A stretch of DNA of 64,000 bases from Myxocyprinus asiaticus (lineage: Eukaryota; Chordata; Actinopteri; Cypriniformes; Catostomidae): assembly GCF_019703515.2 (NCBI RefSeq), contig NC_059385.1, forward strand, positions 32,970,501 through 33,034,500, written 5' to 3'. Of the stretch, positions 21,787 through 34,153 are shown piece after piece. The position numbers were made by a program, and so were the translations under genes. The first letter of the stretch is position 1, and every line of letters starts with the position of its first letter. The notes below the pieces were generated by a model, which saw only the letters and a list, made by a program, of their open reading frames with translations, did not search any database and was not told the DNA's origin.

Positions 21787-21946
21787 AGGTTTGTGGACTC
21801 TAGTCACATGACTTGGACTTGACTTGGACTCACAAATTTGATGACTTGGGACTCGACTTGACATAATCAAAGAAGACTTGTGTCTCGACTTTGACTTGGA
21901 CAACAATGACTTGCGACTTGACTAGGACTCGAGCCCTCTGACTTGG
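21787..21946. repeat. Degenerate GACTTG/GACTCG repeat
   Basis: Many irregular copies of ACTTGGACTTGACTTGGACTC-type hexamer strings; commonly seen beside hAT/BED elements in fish. Confidence 0.6.
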
Positions 21947-22189
21947 AAAGATTACCTTCTAAAACCAAATATTAGAGTTGTACATTTAAAAATCGGCAGA
22001 AAATCAATGATTCATTTCCCCAATAAACAATTCATCTGATTTTGAAATCTGCATTTCCACGCTACACATTCAACCATCATGAGAGCCGGACCAAGTTTGC
22101 AGGGTCGCGCATTCAAGGACGACACAGCCAAAATGACATGAAAGGTTAGATCATTTGAATATATATCATTTGGATATAAAGAACATGAC

Positions 22190-22315
22190 TTTGAAGACAA
22201 GAAAAGGATTGCAACATATAGAACCTGTGGTTCAATTACAGACAATTTAACAACATCCAATTTTTTGAGGCATCTGAAAACCCACAGACAGAGGTATGTT
22301 GAGATTGTTAACTGA
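22190..22315 (+). pseudogene. BED-type zinc-finger relic
   Basis: The frame through 22203-22300 reads TYRTCGSITDNLTTSNFLRHLKTH with a short charged tail. The spacing of one Cys, TSNFLRHLKTH and the final His matches the second half of a BED finger as found at the start of ZBED/hAT transposases. The first Cys appears replaced by Tyr. No transposase body follows; a Tc1 element sits just downstream. Confidence 0.45.
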
Positions 22316-22402
22316 TACATGACAGATATGGTTCAGTAGCATTTAATTTATCACGTTAGCTGGGTCAGCTAGCTAGCTAGTTAGCTACTAGGGATGGGAC
22401 AA

Positions 22403-23657
22403 TAAACTCAGCTAAAAAAGAAACTTACCATTTTCAGGACACTGTATTTTAAAGATAATTTTGTAAAAATCCAAATAACTTTATTGTTATCCAAATAACT
22501 TTATAACAGATCTTTATTGTAAAGGGTTTAAACAATGTGTTCCATGCTTGTTCAATGAACCATAAACAATTAATGAACATGCACCTGTGGAACGGTCATT
22601 AAGACACTAACAGCTTACAGACGGTAGGTAATTAAGGTCACAGTTATGAAAACTTAGAGCACTAAAGAGACCTTTCTACTGACTCTGAAAAATACCAAAA
22701 GAAAGATGATCAGGGTCCTTGCTCATCTGTGTGAACATGCCTTAGGCATGCTGCATGGAGGCATGAGGACTGCAGATGCGACCAGGGCAATAAATTGCAA
22801 TGTCTGAGGGCTTGTAGGCCTGTTGTATGGCAGGTCCTTACCAGACATCACCGGCAACAACGTCTCTTATGAGCACAAACCCACTTTCGCTGGAACAGAC
22901 AGGACTGGCAAAAAGTGCTCTTCACTGACAAGTCACGGTTTTGTCTCACCAGGGGTGATGGTCGGACTCGCACTCATTCCTTCAACAATAAACGCTACAC
23001 CGAGGCCTGTACTCTGGAGCGGGATCGATTTGGAGGTGGAGGGTCCGTCATGGTCTGTGGCGGTGTGTCATAGCATCATCGGACTGTGCTTGTCATTGCA
23101 GGCAATCTCAATGCTGTGCATTACAGGGAAGACATTCTCCTCCCTCATGTGGTACCCTTCCTGCAGGCTCATCCTGACATGACCCTCCAGCATGACAATG
23201 CCACCAGCCATACTGCTCATTCTGTGCATGATTTCCCACAAGACAGGAATGTCAGTGTTCAGCCATGGCCAGCGAAGAGCCTGGATCTCAATTCCATTGA
23301 GCACGTCTGGGACCTGTTGGATCGGAGGGTGAGGGCTAGGGCCATTCCCCCCAGAAATGTCCGGGAACTTGCAAGTGCCTTGGTGGAAGAGTGGGGTAAC
23401 ATCTTGCAGCAAGAACTGGCAAATCTGGTGCAGTCCATGAGGAGGAGATGCACTGCAGTATGCCACACCAGATACTGACTGTTACTTTTGATTTCGCACA
23501 TTATTCCATTTCTGTTAGTCACATGTCTGTGAAACTTGTTCAGTTTATGTCTTTGTTGTTGAATCTTATGTGCATACAAATATTTACACATGTTAAGTTT
23601 GCTGAAAATAAAAGCAGTTGAAAGTGAAAGGATGTTTCTTTTTTTACTGAGTTTATA
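22403..23657 (+). mobile_element. Tc1-like transposon with internal deletion
   Basis: Terminal inverted repeats TAAACTCAGC..AAAAAGAAAC and GTTTCTTTTTTTACTGAGTTTA, within TA dinucleotides. A transposase remnant lies inside. The element is shorter than the ~1.6 kb usual for Tc1, because the region between the N-terminal DNA-binding part (about 22640-22805) and the catalytic core is missing. Confidence 0.8.
22640..23478 (+). pseudogene. Tc1 transposase, DD34E core, frame-broken
   Basis: The first catalytic Asp is in LFTDKSRFCLTRGDG (about 22915-22960, usual motif DESRF). The second Asp is in MTLQHDNATSHTA (23178-23216). Glu is in SLDLNSIEHVWDLL with exactly 34 residues between it and the second Asp. 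The core 23086-23478 is open, but it is out of frame with the upstream block and the N-terminal region is deleted between about 22805 and 22810. All three acids survive, yet the gene cannot make a full enzyme. Confidence 0.75.
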
Positions 23658-23719
23658 TCTAATTCTGATATATCGCAAACCAAAGAAATTACGAACCATC
23701 GAGGCTCGATACGGTTCGT

Positions 23720-23738
23720 CTTTTTTTTTTTTTTTTTT
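23720..23738. repeat. Poly-T tract
   Basis: Directly visible T run beyond the Tc1 right end. The stretch 23739-24369 holds no recognised gene. Confidence 0.5.
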
Positions 23739-24584
23739 GCAACAAACATAATATTTCTACATTGATTTTACCCCTACTGCGCTTATTTCTTTGCTGTTTA
23801 CAAGGCTCACACAAGGACCTTAAAGTGCTTTAATTTAGCTTTTAGAAATGTAAGTACTTGAATACCTGGAAAATTGTCTAAGTGCTTGAGATCTAAAAAT
23901 AACATTTATTCTGTGTAATGTGTGTACATCATACACTAGATCCTGCACTCCACTTTCTTTGAATAAGGTGTCTTTTAATATCCTTTCTGTTCTTTGCAGT
24001 CAGATAAAAGTAAAAATAAATTTTAATCACAAATAGTATGGATGTACTAAAAAAAGAGAGACACCTAGCAAGTCCATGAGACGCTGGTTGCTCTCTTAAA
24101 ATAACCATGCCGGTTTTGCGCTTGTAAAGGAATATTCCTTCTTTAGGTTCATACTGCCACCTACTGTACATTGTGCATCCATCATGGTGACAATCACATG
24201 CTGTGTTATGTAGTGTATGCTTTCCCTGCAATGTGTGATCTGAGCTGTTCAGCTCCCATGCCCCGACCACCTCATCTAAGGTGTTTATTAGTTCTAAGTG
24301 TGTGAAATTAGGCCTAATTGTTATGTATCCTCCACTATTTAATTAGTATTTCACATTATTATATCCTTTGATCAAGTCCAGAAATTCCATAACTACCCTA
24401 CAATTTCCAGTGTGTTTCCTTTTTCCAACAACCACCATAACGAATCCATATCTCCCTCCTTTCCTTTCAAACTTTCTCGCATTATTTTCCTTTCTACCGA
24501 GTACTGTTCATATTTTAACATAACATGTTCCACAGTTTCTAATTTGCCGCATTCACACCTGCCTGTATCAAGTTTTCCTATTAT

Positions 24585-25099
24585 TGTCACGATCTCGGTG
24601 GGTCCATTCGGTTCTTTTCTTTGTGTCTGTGTGTTTCTGTTTCCCTCATGTGTTTTCCTTTGCTGCGTGGCCAGCGTGACTAACGTTTCCTGGGTAACGC
24701 TTATTCGTGCAATTATCTCAACCTGCCCCTCATTACCTCGTCTATTTAACCTCTCTCTTGTGTCTTGTGAGTCTCTGCTGCTCAGTCAAGCCTGCCAGCC
24801 AGCCAGCCAGCCTGTTTATTATTTTCTGTCTTAGTTTGTTTCCTTGCTTAGATTTATTCAGTGGGATTTCTTTCACCCAGTGAAATGTTTTCTCCAATTA
24901 CCCTGTGGATTATTCTCTCCTACTACCTCTGTCTGCTGGTCTTCATTGCCACCTGTGTGTCCTCCATCATTCCATCTGCCATTGCAACCTGTGCTGGACA
25001 TTACATTCATTATTGCTGTTTTGCTATGTGTGTTCAATAAAGACTGATCATTGTGTTTTCCTTCTGCGTTTCAGTCCTCCATCTACACCCATCGTTACA
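24585..25099 (+). mobile_element. Solo LTR (515 bp) inside the LINE, perfect 5-bp TSD
   Basis: Ends TGTCACGAT and ATCGTTACA (inverse TGTAACGAT), flanked by ATTAT at 24580-24584 and 25100-25104. An AATAAAGACTG polyA signal lies near 25036. Removing it together with one ATTAT restores the LINE reading frame across the junction. Confidence 0.85.
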
Positions 25100-25469
25100 A
25101 TTATTGCCATAGATGCCTTAAGTCCCATATGCCCAAATCTTAGTCCTGATAATATCATCTCCTCACTTCTATTCCGTCCTATATTATATTTACTTTTGCA
25201 TACTGTTGGCTGAATATTATAGTAATGTCTTCCTAATTTACCACCATCCCATTCCCTCTGCCACTCATTTCATACTGCTTTTCTAATTATTGATTTAATT
25301 TCCCTTCTACCTAATTCCACCTCTATTATATTACTCCTTAGTGCCTCCTTAGGTTCGCTCTTAATCTCTTTTATATTCCAATAAATTCTCTAAAGTCATA
25401 TTCTACTGGTGTGATCATCTACAGATCCTTTTTACATATATCATATCCATATTTGTTCTGGACATTGAC

Positions 25470-26141
25470 TCAAACAACTCTTGCTTTTTCAAATACCCAT
25501 TTACCTTCTGTCACTTGATTATTTGTGGATGCCTTCACTCCTATTGTGCACCAGACTGGGAAGTGATCACTACCCATTGTATTGTCAAGAACTGCCCATT
25601 CACATTTGTCTGTTAGAGATGCAGACACTATTGTCAGGTCTAGACATGATACTTTATTTGTATTTACATTTAGTCTGGTACCTGTTCCATCATTTATACA
25701 TACTAGATCTCGCTCTTCCATAAACTATTCAACTATAATTCCATTTGAATCAGTATTTGTGCTACCCCATAATGTGTTATGTGCATTAAAATCTCTGCAC
25801 CAAACTTCTCTACTCTATGCCCTGTTAATCTTACTCCATAGTGTTGCAATTATAGGAAGACATGGATTGTAGAGATTAAAGATAATGATGTTTCCTTCAT
25901 CTAAATATACTTCCACTGCAACACATTCCATTTCAGTAGACACATCTACTTCTCTGCACTGCAACAAAGTAATTACTCCCCCACCTCTCTCCTGACCCCT
26001 ATCTTTTCTAATAGAACAGTATCCATTGATTATAAAGTTATACTGTGGCTGTAACCAAGTCTCCTGTAGACATATGATGTCAGGCTTATTATTTAAATCA
26101 GATGTATTCAATGTATTTCTTAAGTTCTTGTCCATTTGCAA
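25470..26141 (-). pseudogene. LINE APE-type endonuclease (broken)
   Basis: The N-terminal block (25815-26141) has DIICLQETWLQPQY, carrying the catalytic Glu of the QETW motif. The C-terminal block (25470-25721) has GSDHFPVW, the Asp-His pair near the end of the domain. Frames differ between blocks. The enzyme would nick target DNA for target-primed reverse transcription. Confidence 0.7.
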
Positions 26142-26511
26142 ACATACTTCTGATATTCCACTGCAGCACTTTTAGACACATTTATTCCCTAACTAGACAC
26201 CTGTGATGATTCTTCATAAGATGATTGTGATAATAATTAATGTATCTTTTTTGTCAGATATTCCGCTTATGTTTAGAAACTCTGTTGCTTTTTCTACGAT
26301 GGTTTTTAGTCCATCTGATCTACTCTTCTATACAGCTGTGAGGTTTTTTTCTGATATTGTACAGCTATGTGAACATTTCCTAGGTTCGTTGGTATGATTG
26401 CCACTCATCTTTGCTGTAGATGATCCTCCAGATAACCCTTCCACTGTCGTATTTCTGTTTTCCATTTTCCTGATACCACTGATAGCTTTATCTGCTTTTG
26501 CATATGACTTT

Positions 26512-27368
26512 TTATCTCTTCTGAATCTCTTGTGCTTGTTTTTGTATTTCACATCCCCCACACGCAGTACTATGTTCTCCTCCGCAGTTACAACATTGTT
26601 TTGTTGTTGCTTTGCATTGTTCATATTCGTGCTCTCCTCCACATTTTGCACATCTTTGCTTGTTTCTACACAATACTGCTACATGACCCATTCGCTGACA
26701 TTTAAAACATTGTAACGGTGGCGGTATATATTCTTGAACCGGATAGCTTATCATTCCAATGAAAACTCACTCAGGTAAGGGACCTTGAAATTGGAGCAAT
26801 ACACACAGGCTTTCTTGTTTTTTATTATCTCTGTGTGAAATGAGTCGCTTAGCTTCTTGTACTTTCACATTAGCTTTAATTTGTTCAACTGAAACTGATA
26901 GAGGCACTCTTGCAATTACCCCTCTGCTAACTTCCCTTGCTCCTATGTCTTTTGCCTTTAGTTTTCCTACATTCAGTGTTTTGCATTTAAACAATTTGTC
27001 TCATTGTGCTTGGTTATTTACAATCACTATCACTCTTCCACCCCTCAGACATCTAGCAAGTTTAACAGTCCCAAAGCTTTTTTCAATAGCTTTACATAAA
27101 CTTATTGGATGTAAATGTTGTCCCAATTCTTCCTCAAATGTAAGTATCACTTTATATTCTTGTTCTTTATCATTTCGTTGTTCTGGAGAAGTCCTCTCTC
27201 CCCTAGCCTTTTTTTTGTTGTTGTTTTTTTTGTAGTCTCATTATTGAACTACTGTTCATCCTTGGTGACAAACTGTTGGACCCTTTACGCTTTGTTTGAT
27301 ATCTAACTTCTTGAAAACCTACTCCCTCTTCATCTTCAAATTCAAATCCATCTGAAATGTCACCCATG
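26512..27368 (-). pseudogene. LINE ORF1 with CCHC knuckles
   Basis: The start at 27368 (MGDISDG..) is followed by an acidic segment. After frame breaks, a C-terminal block at 26512-26754 has CFKCQRMGHVAVLC, then CAKCGGEHEYEQC and CCNCGGEHSTAC, three Cys/His knuckles of CX2CX4HX4C type. ORF1 proteins of I-clade LINEs bind element RNA through such knuckles. Stops at several points make it a pseudogene. Confidence 0.65.
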
Positions 27369-27481
27369 ATAGATGCATAATCTCATCCAACCACTTCCAC
27401 CACTCAGTTTTGTTTTTTGTTGTTTACAGCTCCTCCGATAATGGCCCTCATCGAAAACCCCACATCACAGAAATGTTTGCC

Positions 27482-28052
27482 AAAAGGAATATTCTGGATT
27501 GAATACAAGTTAAGCTCAATTGACAGTATTTGTGGTATACTGCTGATTACCACAAAAATTATTTTAACTCATCCCTCTTTAATTTAAAAGGAAGAGCAAA
27601 AATTGCATTTAAAGTATGGCACTTACAAATGGAAATTTAGGAAGTCAGTCAATAAACATTAAAATACACACAGTTTCAAAAGTATAGCCACTAGATGTAA
27701 ACATTATATGTGTTAATATGATTTTAGTGCAATAAAATCAGGGATTTACTGGTATTATGGCATTTACCAGATTATAGGGTTTACCACAGTTACATTGTCA
27801 TGACAGTGAAGTTTAAATACTGGATATACTTTACTTTTGAAACAGTATGTATTTTAATGTTTATGTATTGGTCCCATTCACTTCCATTGTAAGTGTTTTA
27901 CTGTAACTGCATTATTTTAATTTCATTTAAAATGTTTTTTTATTTTTTTAACTAGGGACGAGTCTAAATTATGTTTTGTGGTTATCAACATAATGCCGCA
28001 AATTCGGTCGATTAAGCTTAACTTGTACTGAACTTGGAACATTTCTTTAATA
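27482..28052. mobile_element. Palindromic MITE (copy 2), uninterrupted
   Basis: The left arm GGAATATTCTGGATTGAATA..TGCTGATTACCACAAAA and the right arm TTTTGTGGTTATCAACATAATG..AGCTTAACTTGTACTGAAC are inverted repeats and match the family at 11621-14087. The TTAA that is occupied there is intact here, at about 28018-28021. Confidence 0.75.
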
Positions 28053-28263
28053 ATAAATAACAAACAGTATAACTCTTTATTATGCAGGACTCTGGAGTAC
28101 TACATTAGATTGGTCAATGGTGCCATCTAGTGGTCTAATATCTCTGAGTAACATCTGCATCGGGAATAAAGATGTAACAGACTGGTCATCCAGGTATTGC
28201 CAATAATCTTTCTTGCTTCTCAGATCAATGTGAGATCTCTACAAGTAAGAAAATAAAATAATT

Positions 28264-29085
28264 ATGTTGGCTTGAGAAAGCCAACCTTCTGATATACTAT
28301 TTAAACTTATTAGTGGTGCTTGCAATGCATCACTATTGTATTCTCACATACTTATTATTATTAGTGGTGCTTGCGGAGCAAAGCATCACTATTGTAATCT
28401 CACATACTTATTATTATTAGTGGTGCTTGCGGAGCAAACATCACTATTGTAATCTCACATACTTATTAGTGGTGCTTGTGGAGTAAAGCATCACTATTAT
28501 AATCTCACATACTTATTATTATTAGTGGTGCTTGCAAAGCATCACTATTTTAATCTCACATACTTATTATGTTGGTTTGACAAAGCCAACATACTGATCT
28601 ACTACATAAGCTTATTATTATGTTGGCTTGAGAAAGCCAACATACTGATATTCCATTTAAATTTATTAGTGGTGCTTGCGTAGCAAAGTATCACTATTGT
28701 AATCACACATACTTATTCTTCTTCTTATTATTATTATTATTAGTGGTGCTTGCGGAGCAAAGCATCACTATTGTAATCTCACATACTTATTATTATTTTT
28801 CTTCTTTTTAGTGGTGTTTGCGGAGCATCACTATTGTAATCTCACATACTTATTATTATTATTATTATTAGTGGTGCTTGCAAAGCATCACTATTGTAAT
28901 CTCACATACTTATTAGTGGTGCTTGCAAAGCATCACTATTATAATCTCACATACTTATTAGTGGTGCTTGCAAAGCATCACTATTATAATTTTACATATT
29001 TATTATTAGTGGTGCTTGCAAAGCAAAGCATCACTATTGTAATCTCACATACTTATTAGTGGTGCTTGCGAAGCCTTGATAAGTA
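28264..29085 (+). repeat. Array of hairpin-headed repeats (16 heads, two types)
   Basis: Thirteen heads of type GTGGTGCTTGC..GCATCAC (starts near 28312, 28363, 28420, 28469, 28525, 28668, 28743, 28811, 28870, 28915, 28960, 29009, 29058; the last is incomplete) and three of type GTTGGCTTGAGAAAGCCAAC (28266, 28570, 28622). Each is followed by a spacer (TATTGTAATCTCACATAC or ACTGATCTACTA..) and a TTATTATT tail, in the same direction. Period is about 45-75 bases. Stems of 7-10 bp close loops of 3-8 bases. Confidence 0.75.
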
Positions 29086-29970
29086 TCACCCTGGTAACTG
29101 CCTAGCAACTAGATGGGGTTACCCTAGCAACCACTGAACAAAACCAATATTTCTGCACCACAAAATCCTACTGTCATGGGGGTTGCCTCTTTCAACTTTT
29201 GGCAGTTGCTGGGACATCGTGGTGACGAATTTTGCCACGGCAAGCACCACATACATTTTTTTCAGGAAATGTACCTATCTAGTTCTTTATTATTATTCCG
29301 TACAAACTTTGGCACCTAACTCGTCCCGCACCGTTTGTTGTAGACCCACAAATGAGGTGTCAAATCGACCGGCCTATTGACAACACCTGTGCTATGACTT
29401 TTCTAAGGTGTTGGGGGTATGATGCACCCCTGGGGGGCAAAAAATGTCCTGAAAATGTCCCATTGACATCCCATTGGCGAGGGTCTCTCCCATGAATTTT
29501 TTTTTTTTCCCTACTATGGCAGTCAATGCAAGAAAGTTGTCAGATCATATCTCCCAATCAGAATGTCGTAGAGACGTGGGGGCGGGTTCATTTCACTCGG
29601 GCTTCCAATCAGTCTTTAGGTATCATCTTGGAAATGGTGTAGCCACTCCCTAGCAACCATTTATGGCACCCTAACAACCGCCCACATAGACTTCCATTCA
29701 AAATGGCTCAGAAGGATATCTTCAGAACAGAATGTCGTAGACACTTGGGGATTGGCTCTTTTCAGTCAGATTAGTAATCAGCCAATAAGAATCTCTCTGG
29801 TCACTGGCTAGCCACACCCTAGCAACAATTTAGAGCACCCTAGCAACCAAATCTATTGCTTTCAATTAGAGTGTGGTATCTTCGGATCAGAATGTCCTAG
29901 AGACATGAGAGTTGGCTTGTTTTAATTGGGTGAGCAAGCAGTCTTCAAGTATCATCATTACTTAAAAAGT
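29086..29970 (+). repeat. Non-coding body following hairpin array, internal ~165-bp repeats
   Basis: After a TTATTATTATTCCG junction (29289-29302) comes non-coding sequence in which a block containing ATC..CAGAATGTCGTAGAGAC recurs near 29561, 29731 and 29888, each followed by CTAGCAACC-type phrases. No coding potential. It resembles in style the element at 40663-43585. Confidence 0.5.
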
Positions 29971-31900
29971 GAGTTTAGAAGGACCATTTTATTACATCTT
30001 TCAGAGTTTTAATTTAATCTTATGATTGTCCAGGATAAAATAATGCAGACATTGGCTTTACTAACCCAAAGAGGTGCATTAAGGTGCAGTTACACACGCC
30101 AGCTGCGAGCCACCACAACACGATAAGGTTGAAAGTTTCACGTGAATACGAGATGCTTGAGCATTTTGAGCACTTCAATACAGGTGGGAATCCTCTCAAA
30201 AAAGAAAGGGTCTCACTGTCAGACCATTTTCTTACAGGACACAAAGCCTTCAATGCAGGATGTTTTATCGTCCCGTATGGGATAAAATCTCGGGCGTCAA
30301 GCAAAAATGGGACAGTTGTAAACCTTAGCAGCAAAAAACATTGCATATGCCATCTCTCCTGTTTTGCAAGCCTTTTTCTGTAAAGAATGTGTTAATATTT
30401 GACAACTCATAAAAACATCCATTGGTTAACACTCATGCATGGTGAACATACGCAAGTTTGCATAATGTTTGATATACTGGTAATGAGTACTTTATATATG
30501 AAGTTTAATTTCACATTTTCAATGAAAATGTCACATCCGTAATGCTGGAATTTCCCTACTATGACAACTAATGTGGACATGCTAGCAAAAGCGACTGCAG
30601 TCAGAACTGAAAAAAATGTAACCTGCAGTTTGAACAGTCACTTACACGCACGCAACAAATGCCCATTAACTATAAACATTTTTATCCTAAATAATAGGAA
30701 AGACTATAAGATTGTGCATGCTCATCCTGCTCAGTTACATTTGGCATAGATTTTTCAGGAAGAAAGTTTTTTTTCATTATACTGTAGAACTGCTGCGACC
30801 GGAGCGTTTTGTGAACTAGTTAAAGCGGTTCATTGCAAAGAAGACCCAGATAAAGCAGATATCACCCGCTGTAGGATCATATTACTCCCGGTTATCGGCT
30901 CATTTTGAGTCAGAGTATCAGGCACATCTGAGAGACAGGTTAAGATAGAGTAACTTGTGGATCAGTGTAGACTCGAGATGTGAACTGGTTCAAATCGTTC
31001 ACTAAAAAGTACTGGTTCAAAAGAGCGATTCGTTCACAAACTGTACATCACTAGCCATCATCGACTGAGGGACTTCGAGAGAAATAGAGAGAGATAGAGT
31101 CACCCTTACGCTGAAGCAGTATCAGGTAAAATTAATAAGCAAAATATATGTTGCCAAACATCCTGTAAAATAAGTAATTGTCCTGTAATTAAGGGAAAAA
31201 ATTGCATTCCGTATGAAATCCATACGCGATGACATTTGTCCCGTATTTTAGCGTCACACACCCAAACTGCTGAGAATGTTTCACAAATCGAGAGAAATGG
31301 ACCTGAAACACAGACACCTTTTGCGTGAGTTGTGTGAGAAATCCGCTGTTGCTTTATACTTGACAGAAGCAGCTGTGGGAAAGATCAGCACACGTCTTCT
31401 GTCGTGTTTTCTGTCAGAAGCAGGAGATTTTTGTCAAAAAATATATAGCATTCCAGTGTGTTAATTGTTTCCTACCACTGGGATTTTAAAACATCAGTAA
31501 ATGCACCTATTCATGACATACACAGGTTCAGTACAGGTTTAGTTAAAATGGCTAACTTGATTTTCTTACAGTTCAATCGTGATAAATACTATTTACTGCC
31601 AAAACAATGACACTAATGCAAGGAGAAATACACTATTTTCATAGTAAGCCTTTTCTCTCCCTTTCTTCCTGTTCCTTGTATACAATTTTCATTTTAAGTT
31701 TAGTAGTAAGTTTAGTGCATTTTTGCATCCATTCGCACTGTTTTTCAATGAAAAGCAGCATCTCACACAGAAGCACCTGTATGGGTCATTCCTCCAATTT
31801 GGTAACATTTAAGTCTCCAGTACAAGTGTTTGGTATTTATATTGTTTAATTTCACCCGATTACAATTTTGATAGGCGTGTTAAAAAGAATAAAGTTTTTA
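29971..31900. other. No gene recognised
   Basis: Short frames only. A block around 30985-31055 with TGAACTGGTTCAAATCGTTC and GATTCGTTCACAAACTGTAC looks like a common dispersed fish repeat, but its ends are not defined. Confidence 0.35.
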
Positions 31901-33470
31901 TAATGTTACACACTTCTCTGGGCTTAAAAGTACAATTTTAAATAAATTAAATCCTTTTCAAGTGTTTCAAGTGTCAAAACTACATGTCAAACTTATTTGA
32001 CAACATATTTGCTAAATCATTGGATTTCTATTTTTTCCCCATACAATTAAGAGTTTAGTACTTTCAGACCGGGTTCTCTCACTAACATGTATTTATTTGT
32101 GGTAAATCAATGTGTAATTTTAACACTGATAGTGGAGTTATTTTGTGTGTCCTTTGATTTATTGCCCAGCCCTATATGGCATGATACTATGATATTTATT
32201 TTATTAGGTTATGAAGTTTGTAACTCTTTTGTTTTATATATGTTTTCCTTTGTTTTGTGGTGTTAGTCAAGCATAACATGTCCACCCTTTCATGGGAATA
32301 CACTAAAAAAAGTTAATTAACTTAATTAAATTGAGGAAAACTTTTCCAAGCAATTTAATAAAATTTTTCCAACAATAAAAGAACTGGTTTGAACTAACTT
32401 GTTCTAGTTATACAAACTTAAATTCATTTTTGTCAGAGCAACTAGATCAGATCTAATAAATTGTCTTAAGTTGGTCCAACTAAATTAATTTTATTAACCA
32501 TTAATATATGCCAGATGAGCAAATGTAACAACAGTGAACTGTTAGATTGATAGCAACTGCTTATAGAGCTAAGCAACACTCAAATCAATCTTCACCAAAA
32601 GTGAGATTCCATCCTAAACCTAAGAACAAGCGCCAATCTTCACCACAATGGTAACTGCAAAAAACACCAGCCTAACAAACAATCCTTTTAAAAGCCAATA
32701 TAACACAACATTAAACATGAAAAATATAAAAATCTCTTCTTATTCTTATCTTCCTTTATTTGCTCACCCCATCCATTCCCCTGCAAAGCATGCTGGGAAA
32801 TTGATTAAGTAAACTTCAGTTTTACAGATTTAATTGGACAGAACGTAATGAAATCAAGATAAGACAAAATGTTCTAGAATTGTGTTGCTTTAGTTTATTT
32901 TAATTAAGTAAACTGAACAACCTTCAAAAATCCTTTTTGGATTTCATGTGGGAAATTAATGTAATTTTAAAATGTCAATATACTGTATTTATTTTTAATT
33001 AAATAGGTTTGCTAGATATCAATCACAGACCACGTAGTGGCTAATTTATTCACTGAATGTCCACCCTGTTATTGTCCTCCCTGTTATTTTCCACCCTAAC
33101 GCAACCCATTTAACTGGATGTGTATCTGAATTTTTTTGTCATTTAGCTTGACCAGTATTACAGTCTTTCACATGTCCCTGTAATGATGAAACATGAAGAT
33201 TTTTTCAAAAGTTTCAAAGCCGAAATGCCACCGAATTGTAGGAATGACCCATAAACTATTATGTACAGAGTTGCGCCCCCCCCACCCCACTGCATTCCAC
33301 GAACAGTGACTAGGTAATATTAAACCACTTTTTTTGTTAAGACTACACCACTGGAGTGCACCCATGATGCCTTAAAATGATGCCTTCCTAGGTTTTGGAA
33401 CAGAGCCCATGTCGCTCTAAATTTCTGTTTCTCTTTTGCGATCTTGCATATTTTTGGTTTTATTAACCCT
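31901..33470. other. AT-rich, no gene recognised
   Basis: Contains AT-rich inverted-looking text near 32305-32500 (AAGTTAATTAACTTAATT, AGTTGGTCCAACT) and a C-run near 33276. No supportable ORF. Confidence 0.35.
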
Positions 33471-33476
33471 TGTGCT

Positions 33477-34115
33477 GTGTTGAATTTTTTTTTTAAACAT
33501 AATTTGATGTTCCCTGTCAAAAATGACCAGCCTATAAAAATTGCTTATAAATCTCTCATTATGCTATATTATCACCAAATATTGGATTCGTTTTTTTGCC
33601 AACTTGTTTTCTTTCAATTAGAACAGGTTTTGTATTTCTTTTCGGAACTTATTGATCGTAGGCCTCACTGACCTCACTGAATTATTTGTGGATAATTTTG
33701 ACAATATTAAATAAAATATGAAAACATTCTGTACTATTTATCACACTAGTGCGCTTTAATGTTTAACCAGGAAGTTTGTTTTGAAATGCTTTTATTTTGT
33801 ACAAAATGGCACAAAGTCACACTTGTGGTGTTCCTGGTCAAAAATAAACGGCCATTGAAAATGAATGGGGGAGATAAAAAAATAAGATAAAAATTTAGTG
33901 TTCAGGAGCATGTTCATCATGTTCTTGTTCACATATGTGCATGTGTGCTTGCAATCATAAAGGCCTTGGACTTGTGCATGCACTCATACACACAAACATG
34001 TGCACTAACTCACACACACATGCGCACGCACACACAAAAGCTCATGTACATGTAATACTCAAAGAGTTTGTAGTGTACGTGCGCATGTATGTGTGTATGT
34101 GCGTGTGCTAGTGTG

Positions 34116-34153
<38 letters not shown>

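Larger units (their letters stand above)
24370..27440 (-). mobile_element. I/Nimb-like LINE, degenerate, RT mostly deleted
   Basis: In minus-strand order it shows ORF1 from 27368, Cys-rich zinc knuckles (26512-26754), an APE-type endonuclease (25470-26141) and a C-terminal tail with a Cys-x-Cys and ETVEHV motif (24393-24584 plus 25105-25160). The order gag-like knuckles, endonuclease, RT, tail is that of I-clade/Jockey-like LINEs. The RT region between about 25440 and 25160 is far too short, so most of it is gone. A solo LTR is inserted at 24585-25099. Confidence 0.7.

Noticed and set aside
24412..25213. Plus-strand hydrophobic ORFs
   Set aside because: Antisense of the LINE and translations of the solo LTR.
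28811..29059. 82-aa ORF in the hairpin array
   Set aside because: Repetitive translation of the array units, not a protein gene.
28264..29085. CRISPR-like repeat array
   Set aside because: Repeats and spacers are not separable: the whole unit is conserved, spacing varies, and the genome is eukaryotic.
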